Shown here one piece after another: positions 16,410 through 24,351 of a stretch of 42,625 bases of DNA (position 1 is the stretch's first letter; each line of letters starts with the position of its first letter). This stretch comes from Bacteroidales bacterium UBA1077. Its GTDB lineage: Bacteria > Bacteroidota > Bacteroidia > Bacteroidales > UBA932. The DNA is taken from positions 1 through 42,625 of the forward strand of contig DCCQ01000035.1 in NCBI GenBank assembly GCA_002314195.1. Reading direction: 5' to 3'. A program made the translations under genes and the position numbers. The notes below the pieces were generated by a model that was not told where the DNA came from, did not search any database, and was given only the letters and a program-made list of their open reading frames with translations.

Positions 16410-17891
16410 CTATTCGCCGCTTATAATGTTGAACACCTCGGCAACCACCTCGCGCTCATCGAAATGGCGGTGCTCGGTTCCGATTATCTGGTATGTCTCA
16501 TGACCTTTGCCCGCGAGCAGGATGACCGCTCCGGCCTTCGCGAACATGATCGCCGTCCTGATCGCCTCCTTCCTGTCGGCAATAAAAATCGCTTTCGCCA
16601 GACCTTTGGAACTGAATCCTTTGCGGATGTCATCCATAATGTCTTCCGTCCTCTCCGTGCGGCTGTTGTCGGATGTGACCACAATCTTGTCTGCATAGTC
16701 CTCGGCGACTTTCGCCATTTCCGGCCTCTTGGTCTTGTCCCTGTCGCCTCCGCATCCGAACAGGCAGATCAATTCTTTTCCGCCATCGATGTCCTTGAGA
16801 GTCTTGAGGACGTTCTCCATCGCGTCCGGGGTGTGGGCGTAGTCGATGACGACAGAAATATTTCTCGGCCCTCTTATGACCTCAAGCCGTCCGGGAGCTG
16901 ATTCCAGTTTGCTGATTGCCACCAAGGTCTCTTCAGGAGCCGCTCCCAACGCGATCGCGGTGCTGTAGACCGCGAGGATGTTGTAGGCGTTGTGCTGCCC
17001 GATGAGCCGGGTCCATGTTTCGCGCCCGTCGATCTTCAGGAGCATCCCCTCGAAGGTCTCCTCCATGATGCGGCACGTGTGGTCAGCGATGCTTCTGCAT
17101 GAATATCTCACCACTTTCGCCTTGGTGTTCTGTACCATTACCTCGCCGTTCTTGTCATCGATGTTGGTGATCGCCGTGGCCGTGGCCGGAAGATTGTCGA
17201 AGAACAGCTTCTTGCAGCGGAGATATTCAGCGAAAGTCTTGTGATAGTCGAGGTGGTCATGGGTGAGGTTAGAGAATATCCCGACCTTGAAGTCAAGACC
17301 GGCGATGCGTTCCTGCTCCACACCGATCGAGCTGACTTCCATGAAGCAGAACTCGCATCCTGCATCCGCCATCTCGCTCATAAGCCGGTTGATCGTGATA
17401 GGATCCGCTGTCGTGTTGGTTGTTTCTATACGTTTGATACCCACGTAGTTGGCTATCGTGGAAAGTAGTCCGCAGTTGTAGCCTTGCGCCATGAAAAGGC
17501 GATAGAGCAGAGTCACCGTAGTGGTCTTCCCGTTGGTTCCCGTGATGCCTACAAGATTGAGTTTTCTGGAAGGGTTGCCAAAAAAATCCGCAGCCATCAT
17601 CGCGACCGCATGGCGTGAGTTCCCGACCTTCACAAGGACCGGGGCGCTGCCTGAATATTCAGAAGCCGCTTTCTTGAGAGCCTCTTCGTCCTCGTACACA
17701 ATCGCCGCCGCACCGGACGCGAGTGCCTTTCCGATGTAGGCGTGCCCGTCGCTGTCATGACCTTTCACGGCAATGAATATGGCTCCGGGAGTGACCGTCC
17801 TGGAGTCGTTGCAGATGTCTGTGATTTCGATGTCGCGGCTTCCTCGCACCTCGATGACACCGGCGTTTTTTATGATGTTTTCCAGTTTCAT
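16410..17891 (-). CDS. murE: UDP-MurNAc-L-alanyl-D-glutamate ligase MurE (diaminopimelate-type predicted)
   Basis: MurE adds the third residue of the stem peptide. The ATP loop GITGTNGKTTTVTLLYRLF lies near residues 112-130, and TADPITINRLMSEM with FMEVSSIGVEQERIAG are typical family blocks. LTHDHLDYHKTF and FGCGGDRDKTKRPEMAKVA are also conserved. The amino-acid specificity motif, usually DNPR in meso-diaminopimelate enzymes, reads DNSR here (TSDNSRTERTED). The Arg that contacts the DAP carboxylate is kept, so a DAP enzyme is still expected. It is 493 residues long and overlaps ftsI by 4 nt. Confidence 0.96.
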   Translation of the reverse strand: MKLENIIKNAGVIEVRGSRDIEITDICNDSRTVTPGAIFIAVKGHDSDGHAYIGKALASGAAAIVYEDEEALKKAASEYSGSAPVLVKVGNSRHAVAMMAADFFGNPSRKLNLVGITGTNGKTTTVTLLYRLFMAQGYNCGLLSTIANYVGIKRIETTNTTADPITINRLMSEMADAGCEFCFMEVSSIGVEQERIAGLDFKVGIFSNLTHDHLDYHKTFAEYLRCKKLFFDNLPATATAITNIDDKNGEVMVQNTKAKVVRYSCRSIADHTCRIMEETFEGMLLKIDGRETWTRLIGQHNAYNILAVYSTAIALGAAPEETLVAISKLESAPGRLEVIRGPRNISVVIDYAHTPDAMENVLKTLKDIDGGKELICLFGCGGDRDKTKRPEMAKVAEDYADKIVVTSDNSRTERTEDIMDDIRKGFSSKGLAKAIFIADRKEAIRTAIMFAKAGAVILLAGKGHETYQIIGTEHRHFDEREVVAEVFNIISGE

Positions 17892-19993
17892 TTCAAAGTG
17901 AATGTTATAGTTGAACCATCAGCGACTTTCGTCCCGGCCTTAGGACTTTGGGATGTGACGTGCCCTGTCCCTGAATATGAACACCGCAACCCGCTGTTCT
18001 CTATGACGAACATCGCGTCCTTGAGCCCCAGCCCCATGATGTCGGGCACAATTGGATTCTTTGTGTCCGGCCGCACCGCGAGTTCTTCCCCAGCGTTCAT
18101 CACCGGGACTTTTCCGTTGTCGGTTATTTCCTCGCCCCACTCAGGGTCAAGGGTGTAGATCGCGTCCACAATCTCGCGCATCGCCGACGCTGGACCCACG
18201 CCACCGTACAGGCTGCCCTTTATCAGATCCGACTTCATGCAGATGATGGCGCTGTATTTCGGATTCTCGACAGGAAAGAAACCGACGAATGTCGCCAGAT
18301 TGTGATAACTCCCATCCTTCGTGACATAAGGGTTCGTCATCCCGTATTCCTTGATCTCCTCTCCGCTGAGAACCTGTCTTGACGTACCGGTCTTTCCGGC
18401 GACTTTCAGCTTTGCTCCTTTCAGCCTTGTGGCTGTTCCTTCTGAAGTGACGGCCCTCATTGCCCTGAGCATGGTGTCGGCCGTGGCTTTTGAGCAGATG
18501 GAGGCATTCAGCACGCTCGGCCCCTTTTTTGTCTTTACCACCCCGTTCTTCTCGATGCTCTCAACCAGGTAAGGCTTCATCATCCGGCCCTTGTTGGCGA
18601 TCGCGTTGTAGAATGTCAGGATGTGCAGCGGAGTCTCCTTGATCGAGTATCCGATGGCGGTCGAGCCCAAATCGGTGGCACTCCATTGTTTGGAGTCAGG
18701 AGACGGGAGGACCGGCTCCTGAAGGCCTTCCAGATCGAAATCGAAAGCCTGCCCGAGTTTGTACATGTACAGCTTGTCGAGGAATCTCTTTGGATTGTCG
18801 GCGTAGTTCTTCACCGCAAGGTATCTGAACACATAATTGGACGAGATCTCAAAGCCGTGAAGGATCGAGATTTCTCCGTTGCCATTGATGTGCTCGTCTC
18901 TAGGGTAGCCCGGAATCACTCCATTGTTCTTTGGTATCACATCGTCCAGTGACTTGACAAAGCCATCCTCGATGGCTGTCATCAAGGTCGTTGACTTGAA
19001 CACTGACCCTGGCTCCGCTCCGAATCCTATCGCCATATTGTAAACTTCGTTCAGACTGCTGTCCTTAGGGTTCTTCGTCAGGTTGACCATTGAGCGGATC
19101 GCTCCGGTCTTGACATCCATGAAAACCGCGCAGCCCTCCGCGATCTTTGGGTTGGCCGCCATCTGCTTCCTCATTGCCTTGTCGACGATGTCCTGAAGAG
19201 TTATGTCAAGAGTCGTCCTAACGTCCAGACCGTCCTCGGGTTTGACGTAGGTGCTGTCGTAGTTCTGAATCTTCTCCCTGTTGTCCGTTGGCCTGAGCCA
19301 GATTTCGCCTTCCTTTCCGTGAAGTGCGTAATCGTATTTGCCTTCAAGGCCTATGTGGTTGTTTCCGTTAGAGTTACGGTTGTCTTTCACGTAACCGATC
19401 GTCCTTCGGGCCAGAGCCCCGTAAGGGTACTGTCGCGAGTCCTTTTTACGCACGATGACCCCGCTCTTGTACTGTCCGTCTTTCATGAGCGGCAGTGCTT
19501 TCAACCTCAGAAGTGTGCCCCTGTCGATGTCTCCGGTCAACTTCATGTAACGATCGCCATTCTTTCTTCCGTTCGCTATCATCCTGTAATAGTCTCCGGA
19601 ATTGCCTCCGATTTCGGCAGCTAGGCCCTCCGAGAACGCTTTGGCCTTCGCGAGCCAATTGTTCTCAAGACTGTCGGTCTTGCCTTTCTTGCTCTTGAAC
19701 TCGTTCTTGAGCACGGTACAGTCCATGTAAAGTTGGTACATCGGGGTCGATATGGCCAGAAGTTTTCCGTCACATCCGATGATGGCGCCTCGGTCGGGCT
19801 CTATCACGCTCCTTGTGCTGGGTGGAATAAAGAACCTCTCCACATCCTTGTCCAGTCTCCAGAACCACTGGATGTAGGCCATCCTGCCGATAACGGCCAG
19901 GCCGACCACCAGCACAAAAGCATAGAAGCAGTACAGAATCAGCCCGATCCTGTCCCGTTCCTTCTTTGTCGTGTTCTGTTTCGGCGTAGCCAT
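17888..19993 (-). CDS. ftsI: Septal penicillin-binding protein FtsI (class B transpeptidase with C-terminal PASTA)
   Basis: FtsI cross-links septal peptidoglycan. One N-terminal membrane anchor (about residues 17-38, IGLILYCFYAFVLVVGLAVIG) is followed by the class B pedestal domain, then the transpeptidase domain. The three active-site motifs are visible: SVFK (in GAEPGSVFKSTTLM), SSN (in FEISSNYVFRYL) and KTGT (in LKVAGKTGTSRQVL). The last 60 residues form a PASTA-like domain (NPIVPDIMGLGLKDAMFVIE), common in Bacteroidetes FtsI. It has 701 residues. It lies 8 nt downstream of ftsL and overlaps murE by 4 nt (ATGA). Confidence 0.96.
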   Translation of the reverse strand: MATPKQNTTKKERDRIGLILYCFYAFVLVVGLAVIGRMAYIQWFWRLDKDVERFFIPPSTRSVIEPDRGAIIGCDGKLLAISTPMYQLYMDCTVLKNEFKSKKGKTDSLENNWLAKAKAFSEGLAAEIGGNSGDYYRMIANGRKNGDRYMKLTGDIDRGTLLRLKALPLMKDGQYKSGVIVRKKDSRQYPYGALARRTIGYVKDNRNSNGNNHIGLEGKYDYALHGKEGEIWLRPTDNREKIQNYDSTYVKPEDGLDVRTTLDITLQDIVDKAMRKQMAANPKIAEGCAVFMDVKTGAIRSMVNLTKNPKDSSLNEVYNMAIGFGAEPGSVFKSTTLMTAIEDGFVKSLDDVIPKNNGVIPGYPRDEHINGNGEISILHGFEISSNYVFRYLAVKNYADNPKRFLDKLYMYKLGQAFDFDLEGLQEPVLPSPDSKQWSATDLGSTAIGYSIKETPLHILTFYNAIANKGRMMKPYLVESIEKNGVVKTKKGPSVLNASICSKATADTMLRAMRAVTSEGTATRLKGAKLKVAGKTGTSRQVLSGEEIKEYGMTNPYVTKDGSYHNLATFVGFFPVENPKYSAIICMKSDLIKGSLYGGVGPASAMREIVDAIYTLDPEWGEEITDNGKVPVMNAGEELAVRPDTKNPIVPDIMGLGLKDAMFVIENSGLRCSYSGTGHVTSQSPKAGTKVADGSTITFTLK

Positions 19994-20001
19994 CCTTGTC
20001 C

Positions 20002-20355
20002 TTATTTTATTCTGTCAGCCGGCTTCTCCGGCATTGTCAATTTCGATCCTGATTCCTCCAGCATGGCCCGTATCCTGCTCATCTTCGAGAGGCTTGCGAG
20101 CTCCACGGTCTTTTGCGCGTGGTATATCTCCACATCCGCAAGGGCCTTTCTGTTTTCCTCCACGCGTGTCATCGTCTTCTCTATCCTGAGACTCAGCCAG
20201 ATGCTGACCCAGAAGAGGAAGAACGTGTAGATGATGTGTATGAAATAGCGGCTGGCATGCATCCTCAGCAGAAACTCACCTTTGATAGTCGCCAGCGCCG
20301 CGTTCCTGAGCCACATCAGGATGTCGGAGAATTTCCATTTTCTCAGCTCCGTCAT
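20002..20355 (-). CDS. ftsL: FtsL-like divisome protein
   Basis: This is a small bitopic membrane protein of 117 residues with one hydrophobic segment at about 38-54 (YFIHIIYTFFLFWVSIWLSL). A heptad-like, probably coiled-coil periplasmic part follows (RIEKTMTRVEENRKALADVE). Sequence conservation of FtsL is low. The assignment rests on size, topology and its fixed place between rsmH and ftsI; it resembles the separate Bacteroidetes FtsL family. The start overlaps the rsmH stop by 4 nt. In the divisome it would pair with FtsQ and regulate FtsW/FtsI. Confidence 0.85.
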   Translation of the reverse strand: MTELRKWKFSDILMWLRNAALATIKGEFLLRMHASRYFIHIIYTFFLFWVSIWLSLRIEKTMTRVEENRKALADVEIYHAQKTVELASLSKMSRIRAMLEESGSKLTMPEKPADRIK

Positions 20356-21308
20356 AACTCTTTTCCTCCTTCAATCTTTTCGGCGATCCTCAATTTCGCG
20401 CTCCTCGCTCTGGTGTTCGCGGCAATCTCGTCCTCCCGAGGCAGGATAGGCTTGCGGTTCACGGCTTTAAGCGGAGCGTGAATATTCCCGAACACATCCT
20501 TATCCTCCTTGCCGTCAGCCCTTCCGGTCCTGATGAAATTCTTCACCATCCTGTCCTCCAAAGAGTGGTAGGTGATCACAACAAGTCTGCCGCCTGGTCT
20601 GAGGGTGTCGGCGGCTCCTTCGAGGAATTTCTCCAGAGAACGCATCTCGTGGTTCACCTCAATCCTGAGGGCTTGATAGACTTTTGCAAGGTATTTATGC
20701 TCAGCGAATTTCGGAAGCGCTGCTTTGATGGCTTCGTCAAGCTCACCGGTGGTGCCGATGCTGCCCTTGTCCCTTGCGGAGACGATCAGTTGGGCCACCT
20801 TGCGGGCGTTGTCCACCTCGCCGTAGATGCGGAATATCCTCTCAAGGTCTTCCTGTGAATATTCCTTGACCACATCCGCGGCTGTCTTCCCGCCCTCTCG
20901 GTTCATCCTCATGTCCAGAGGGGCGTCGTAGCGGAAGGAGAATCCTCTCTCCGCTGTGTCGAACTGGTGGGAGGAGACTCCGAGGTCGGCCAGAATGCCG
21001 TCCAGGCCGTTTGTGAGTTTTTTCTTGAGCGTTTCGTCTGTGGTCTCATGCGCCTCATTGAGGACGAAATTGCGTATGAACCGGAAATCGGCCCGCACCA
21101 TAGTGAGCCTTGGGTCGTCTATCCTGTTGTTTATGGCGTCGCTGTCACGATCGAAGGCGATGACGTGACCGTCTTCGTTTAAGCGTGAAAGTAGTTCGGC
21201 GGTGTGACCACCGCCCCCGAATGTGACATCGGCGTAAGTTCCTGAAGGATTGGTGACAAGAGCGGATATGCTCTCGTCAAGCATCACTGGTGTGTGGTAT
21301 TCTGACAT
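20352..21308 (-). CDS. rsmH: 16S rRNA (cytosine-1402-N4)-methyltransferase RsmH
   Basis: RsmH (MraW) N4-methylates C1402 in the ribosomal P site using S-adenosylmethionine. The SAM-binding block is YADVTFGGGGHTAELLSRL near residues 25-43. GILADLGVSSHQFD and ERGFSFRYDAPLDMRMN are family signatures, as is GRLVVITYHSLEDRMVKNF near the C-terminus. At 318 residues it is of normal length. It is 12 nt downstream of mraZ and overlaps ftsL by 4 nt. Confidence 0.97.
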   Translation of the reverse strand: MSEYHTPVMLDESISALVTNPSGTYADVTFGGGGHTAELLSRLNEDGHVIAFDRDSDAINNRIDDPRLTMVRADFRFIRNFVLNEAHETTDETLKKKLTNGLDGILADLGVSSHQFDTAERGFSFRYDAPLDMRMNREGGKTAADVVKEYSQEDLERIFRIYGEVDNARKVAQLIVSARDKGSIGTTGELDEAIKAALPKFAEHKYLAKVYQALRIEVNHEMRSLEKFLEGAADTLRPGGRLVVITYHSLEDRMVKNFIRTGRADGKEDKDVFGNIHAPLKAVNRKPILPREDEIAANTRARSAKLRIAEKIEGGKEL

Positions 21309-21320
21309 CGTCCGGCCCTC

Positions 21321-21773
21321 CTACCTCTCCTGAGATAGTTGTCCGGCGATATTCAAGAATTCTTCGTTTGAGATTCCGCTGGCCTCGAATTTCTCTTTGG
21401 CCCAGATCTCGATCTTGTAATCGTTGCCCGAGAAGACTACCTCTTTCGTTACACCAATTGATTCCAAAAGCTTCTTGGGGATCGAGATGCGTCCGAGTTT
21501 CGCGTCCGGTTCGACAATCGCCCGGTCACGCATGTACTCTCTCCAGAAAGCGGCGTGAGCACGATTAAAGAAATTCAACTTTGACTTGACCTCCTCGGAC
21601 TGGCGCTCCCATTCCTCAAAGGTGTACATCTCAAGGCATTCCTCGAAGATGTCCTTCTTTATGACAAACCTTTGATCTCCCTCGGAAGGCATCAGCGACT
21701 TGAACGGCGAAGGGAAAACCACTCTCCCTTTGTCGTCAATCTTGCCTGAATATTCTCCGATGAATGTGATCAT
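21321..21773 (-). CDS. mraZ: Transcriptional regulator MraZ
   Basis: MraZ is the AbrB/SpoVT-type DNA-binding protein that heads dcw clusters. It forms rings and represses its own operon by binding tandem short direct repeats upstream. The product has 150 residues with the two repeated swapped-hairpin motifs visible, DDKGRVVFPSPF near residues 13-24 and AKLGRISIPKKLL near 90. It is the first gene of the cluster. Its leader is only about 20 nt, downstream of the -7 box at 21800-21807 and the four-box repeat at 21817-21851. Confidence 0.95.
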   Translation of the reverse strand: MITFIGEYSGKIDDKGRVVFPSPFKSLMPSEGDQRFVIKKDIFEECLEMYTFEEWERQSEEVKSKLNFFNRAHAAFWREYMRDRAIVEPDAKLGRISIPKKLLESIGVTKEVVFSGNDYKIEIWAKEKFEASGISNEEFLNIAGQLSQER

Positions 21774-21799
21774 AAGTTATCGTCTTTCACGCTTGGTCA

Positions 21800-21807
21800 C
21801 AAAGTTA
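21800..21807 (-). promoter_or_regulatory. -7 element of the mraZ/dcw promoter
   Basis: On the minus strand TAACTTTG matches TAnnTTTG exactly, 27 nt before the mraZ ATG. The -33 position lies inside the TGGAA direct repeats and has no good TTTG, as might be expected of a promoter controlled by a bound regulator. Confidence 0.7.
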
Positions 21808-21816
21808 GGAATATTT

Positions 21817-21851
21817 TTCCATTTTATTCCACCTCTTTCCAATTTTTTCCA
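21817..21851 (-). promoter_or_regulatory. mraZ: Candidate MraZ operator: four TGGAA boxes at a 10-nt period
   Basis: Read on the minus strand, TGGAA occurs at 21851-21847, 21841-21837, 21831-21827 and 21821-21817. There are four copies with exactly 10 nt from box to box, immediately upstream of the mraZ -7 element. E. coli MraZ is known to bind TGGGN boxes separated by 5-nt spacers, which is the same period and a very similar box. The match in geometry and position is seen; binding is inferred. Confidence 0.75.
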
Positions 21852-22047
21852 CAATGATTTCAACAACGCCTTTCCACGTGCCTGTGGCCCCTGTTGTCAT
21901 TTTGTCGCGACCAAGTCTCTCGCCTCTTTGCCGAAGCCACACCGCCCTGTTTTCCCCTTCCCACTGTTCCAATGCCTCGACATTGTGCCCCGCTCCGCCC
22001 TCTGGGTGGCCACATCGCCCTCCCCGTGCCAGGGATCTCTTTTCCGT

Positions 22048-22642
22048 GCCATCCCGCCCTCCCAGGTGTGCGAAACTCCTCACACCTGGAATTCGATATC
22101 ATTGCCTGTCAGCCGTTTGCGTTTTTAGGTGTGCGTGAGAAATCACACCGAAGAGTCCCCTCCCACGCTTCACCCCTCTGTGTTGCCATCCCGCCCTCCC
22201 CGGTGTGCGAAACTTCTCACACCTGGAATTCGATATCATTGCCTGTCAGCCGTTTGCGTTTTTGGGTGTGCGTGAGAAGTCACACCAAAGAGTCCCCGCA
22301 TCCGCTCCACCCCTCTGTGTTGCCATCCCGTCCTCCCAGGTGTGCGAAACTCCTCACACCTGGGAACGGATTCCATTGTCCGTCAGCCGTTTGTGTTTTT
22401 GGGTGTGCGTGCGAAGTTACACCGGAGAGTCCCCACCTTCGCTCCACCCCTCTGTGTTGCCATCCCGCCCTCCCCGGTATGCGAAACTCCTCACACCTGG
22501 GAACGGATTCCATTGTCCGTCAGCCGTTTGCGTTTTTAGGTGTGCGTGAGAAATCACACCGAAGAGTCCCCTCCCACGCTCCACCCCTCTGCGTTGCCAT
22601 CCCACCCTCCCAGATGTGCGAAACTCCTCACACCTGGAACTA
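22048..22642. repeat. 137-bp tandem repeat, four full units plus a partial fifth
   Basis: Units begin at 22048, 22185, 22322, 22459 and 22596, exactly 137 bp apart, each opening with GCCATCCCGCCCTCC or a close variant. Every unit holds two hairpins with GGTGTG/CACACC arms: the first has 9-bp arms (CCAGGTGTG ... CACACCTGG), the second has 6-7-bp arms. Between them runs a C-rich or T-rich spacer ending in CAGCCGTTTGCGTTTTT. Units 1 and 2 share one spacer type and units 3 and 4 another, while the second half of unit 4 matches unit 1, which suggests exchange between units. The array lies between divergent mraZ and the transposase-like gene. The stretch 21860-22047 before it holds no gene I can support. 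Confidence 0.85.
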
Positions 22643-22801
22643 GAAATGGTTGATGGAGAGTGAATTACGATTCTAGGTGTGATTTATTTGTGGAAAGGTT
22701 AGGGAATATGATTTTTTTGCCATAACTTGGCGATGCAAAAAGAGAAGGATTGTTACTGAATCAAGACTTCTTAATGTTAACTTAAACTAAATGAGGTGTT
22801 T

Positions 22802-23125
22802 ATGGCTGCGGAGAGAGATTTGGGCGACAGAAAGACTGACCAAGGGCAATGGAAAGAAAATGAGCAGGTAAAGACGCAGGCTGATAGGCAAGTTGGAAGG
22901 CAGGCTGATAGACAAGTTGGAAGGCAGGCTGATAGACAAGTTGGAAGGCAGGCTGATAGACGAGCGGAAGAACGGTGTAGAGTGCATGAGACCGTGCTGG
23001 TGAATGAAAAGAAACTAAGGCAGGAAGGCCAAGAGGAGCCAGGGTGGTTCCACATCTGCTCACAGGGGCTGGAAGGAGTGGACTTGTTTCCTGACGACAA
23101 TGCTTTCATTGTGGGGGGTGAATAA
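22802..23125 (+). CDS. N-terminal part of a RAYT-like transposase, separated by a frameshift
   Basis: The frame opens at ATG 22802 and reads to a stop just after a G6 tract. The first 75 residues are very polar (Gln, Arg, Asp, Glu) and contain about 3.7 copies of an octapeptide, QADRQVGR. The end, GWFHICSQGLEGVDLFPDD, matches the usual N-terminal strand of REP-associated tyrosine transposase-like proteins (pattern W-x-H-x-x-x-x-G-x-x-x-x-x-x-F). Removing one G from the run at 23113-23118 would join this frame to the catalytic part at 23100-23978. The most economical reading is therefore one gene, 22802-23978, broken or switched by the homopolymer. The repeat-bearing extension is not something I know from the family. 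Confidence 0.65.
   Translation: MAAERDLGDRKTDQGQWKENEQVKTQADRQVGRQADRQVGRQADRQVGRQADRRAEERCRVHETVLVNEKKLRQEGQEEPGWFHICSQGLEGVDLFPDDNAFIVGGE
22877..22970 (+). repeat. 24-bp in-frame tandem repeat
   Basis: Units start at 22877, 22901, 22925 and 22949. They are nearly identical 24-mers beginning CAGGCTGATAG; the fourth is diverged and partial. The period is a multiple of three, so each unit adds the octapeptide QADRQVGR without changing frame. Copy number is likely to vary by slippage. Confidence 0.9.
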
Positions 23126-23978
23126 ATTCGCGACTGCATTCAAATTGTTTGACGAAGATGTCGAGGTCGTGATTCTCGTGCTTGTATCAACACATTTCCA
23201 TTCATTGGCTTGGGGACGCAGGTCTGATGTGGTCCGATGTGCGGAAAGGTTCAAGAAAACAATAAGCATGTACTATTCGCATCGCTACGGAACCTCGAAG
23301 GTCATGTGCAGAGTGCGTGTCAAGGTTGAAAAGGTGGATTCAGAAGAATATCTCAAGAATGTCATCGGATATATTCTTAACAATCCTCGCAAGCATCGGG
23401 AGACAAACAACCCTTTCTCATACCCGTGGAGTTCCATTCTTGAATATTTCGACAAAGATGGCCATTCCGCAGTCATGCGTCCAAGAATTATTGACATTCC
23501 TCCATGGCGGAAATCGAAAGCCCTTGGTACCAATCGTCTGGTTCCGGATTCCTGGAAACTATTTGCCAACGGGATGGTGACATTCGCTTCTTTCATTTCC
23601 TCAGATCGTTTGGAATCAGCTGTCAAAACGATCGGTTCGCTTTCCTATCTGGTGAACAAGGCGGATTTGAACGCCAATCAAGGTGAGGCCGTCCGCTATC
23701 CTGATAATGATCGGGAGGTTCGTAGTGCTGTAGCACGAATATGTCCGAGTCTGTTTCCTGGTACTATCGCTTGTTTAGATGAATCGGAACTTGCCCCTGT
23801 CAGAAACACGGGTTATTGCTTGAAAGAAATGCGCAAAACAATTTGCTCGATGGCTGAAAACATGCTCTGTAAGCTGAGCTTCAACCAGATAATAAGACTG
23901 AGGGAGATCCTTTCTTGCCGTTACGGATTCCCGTTGAAGATAGTTGACCGTGTGCTTCACTCCTATATTCCAAAGTAG
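23100..23978 (+). CDS. RAYT-like HUH transposase (Y1_Tnp family), catalytic and C-terminal part
   Basis: REP-associated tyrosine transposases are single-strand DNA transposase relatives that act on short palindromes instead of moving a classical IS. In this frame the HUH motif is HFH at residues 32-34 (VLVSTHFHSLAWG), and the likely catalytic Tyr is Y91 in NVIGYILNNPRKH. The signature NPFSYPWSSILEYF follows, corresponding to the Y-x-W-S-S block of the family. A C-terminal extension of about 170 residues is of unknown function. This frame lacks the first family strand, which is found in the overlapping upstream frame, so the true start is probably 22802 with a +1 shift at the G6 tract. The gene is flanked by hairpin repeats on the left and duplicated sequences on the right, and codon use is less GC-biased than in the dcw genes. 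Confidence 0.8.
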   Translation: MLSLWGVNKFATAFKLFDEDVEVVILVLVSTHFHSLAWGRRSDVVRCAERFKKTISMYYSHRYGTSKVMCRVRVKVEKVDSEEYLKNVIGYILNNPRKHRETNNPFSYPWSSILEYFDKDGHSAVMRPRIIDIPPWRKSKALGTNRLVPDSWKLFANGMVTFASFISSDRLESAVKTIGSLSYLVNKADLNANQGEAVRYPDNDREVRSAVARICPSLFPGTIACLDESELAPVRNTGYCLKEMRKTICSMAENMLCKLSFNQIIRLREILSCRYGFPLKIVDRVLHSYIPK

Positions 23979-24000
23979 CAGAACTCGGAACTATGCGACC

Positions 24001-24122
24001 AAAGTGTCTTGAGGGCACTGTCCACAGGTGCGTCCTTTCTGTTCGCAGGAAGGCGGGATTAAGGACTGTGAGGGTAAAGTGACTTGAGGGCACTGTCTAT
24101 CGGAGCGTACTTTCTGTTGGCC
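24001..24122. repeat. Duplicated ~45-bp sequence, 75 bp apart
   Basis: A block starting AAAGTG(T/A)CTTGAGGGCAC occurs at 24001 and again at 24076 and continues through GCGT(C/A)CTTTCTGTT with few differences. It begins 23 nt after the transposase-like stop. No gene is supported here. Confidence 0.8.
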
Positions 24123-24193
24123 AGAACATCTATAGCAATGAAGCGACCGTAAGGGGGCGATGATACTTGATGATGATACGTCCTCCCGTACCT

Positions 24194-24303
24194 GTCCTGG
24201 AACTGCCACGTGACCGGGAATATAACGAAAAGTACCACGAACGGAGGATTGCTATCGCAAGCCAAGTCCAGGAACTGTCTCGTGACTGGGAAAATAGCAA
24301 AAA
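24194..24303. repeat. Second duplicated ~35-bp sequence, 72 bp apart
   Basis: GTCC(T/A)GGAACTG begins copies at 24194 and 24266. Both continue through CGTGAC(C/T)GGGAA and end near AAAA. Together with the 24001/24076 pair it fills most of the 370 bases between the transposase-like gene and susD. The minus strand is open across part of the region, but the peptide has no recognisable family. Confidence 0.75.
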
Positions 24304-24325
24304 GGGGTGACAAAAAAGTCACCCC
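24304..24325 (-). terminator. Terminator of the susC-susD operon
   Basis: GGGGTGAC and GTCACCCC form a perfect 8-bp stem around six A residues (six T on the minus strand). On the minus strand it is followed by TTTTT, 27 nt beyond the susD stop. Confidence 0.8.
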
Positions 24326-24351
24326 TTCCCGCAAATATATTCATGGAAAAT

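Noticed and set aside
21894..22643. Long open frame on the plus strand across the 137-bp repeats
   Set aside because: The period is not a multiple of three, so the same DNA is read in a different frame in each unit. The lack of stops reflects C-rich composition, and no start signal or similarity was seen.
24059..24334. 91-residue open frame on the minus strand between the transposase-like gene and susD
   Set aside because: It consists of the two duplicated sequences, overlaps the susCD terminator and has no recognisable family.
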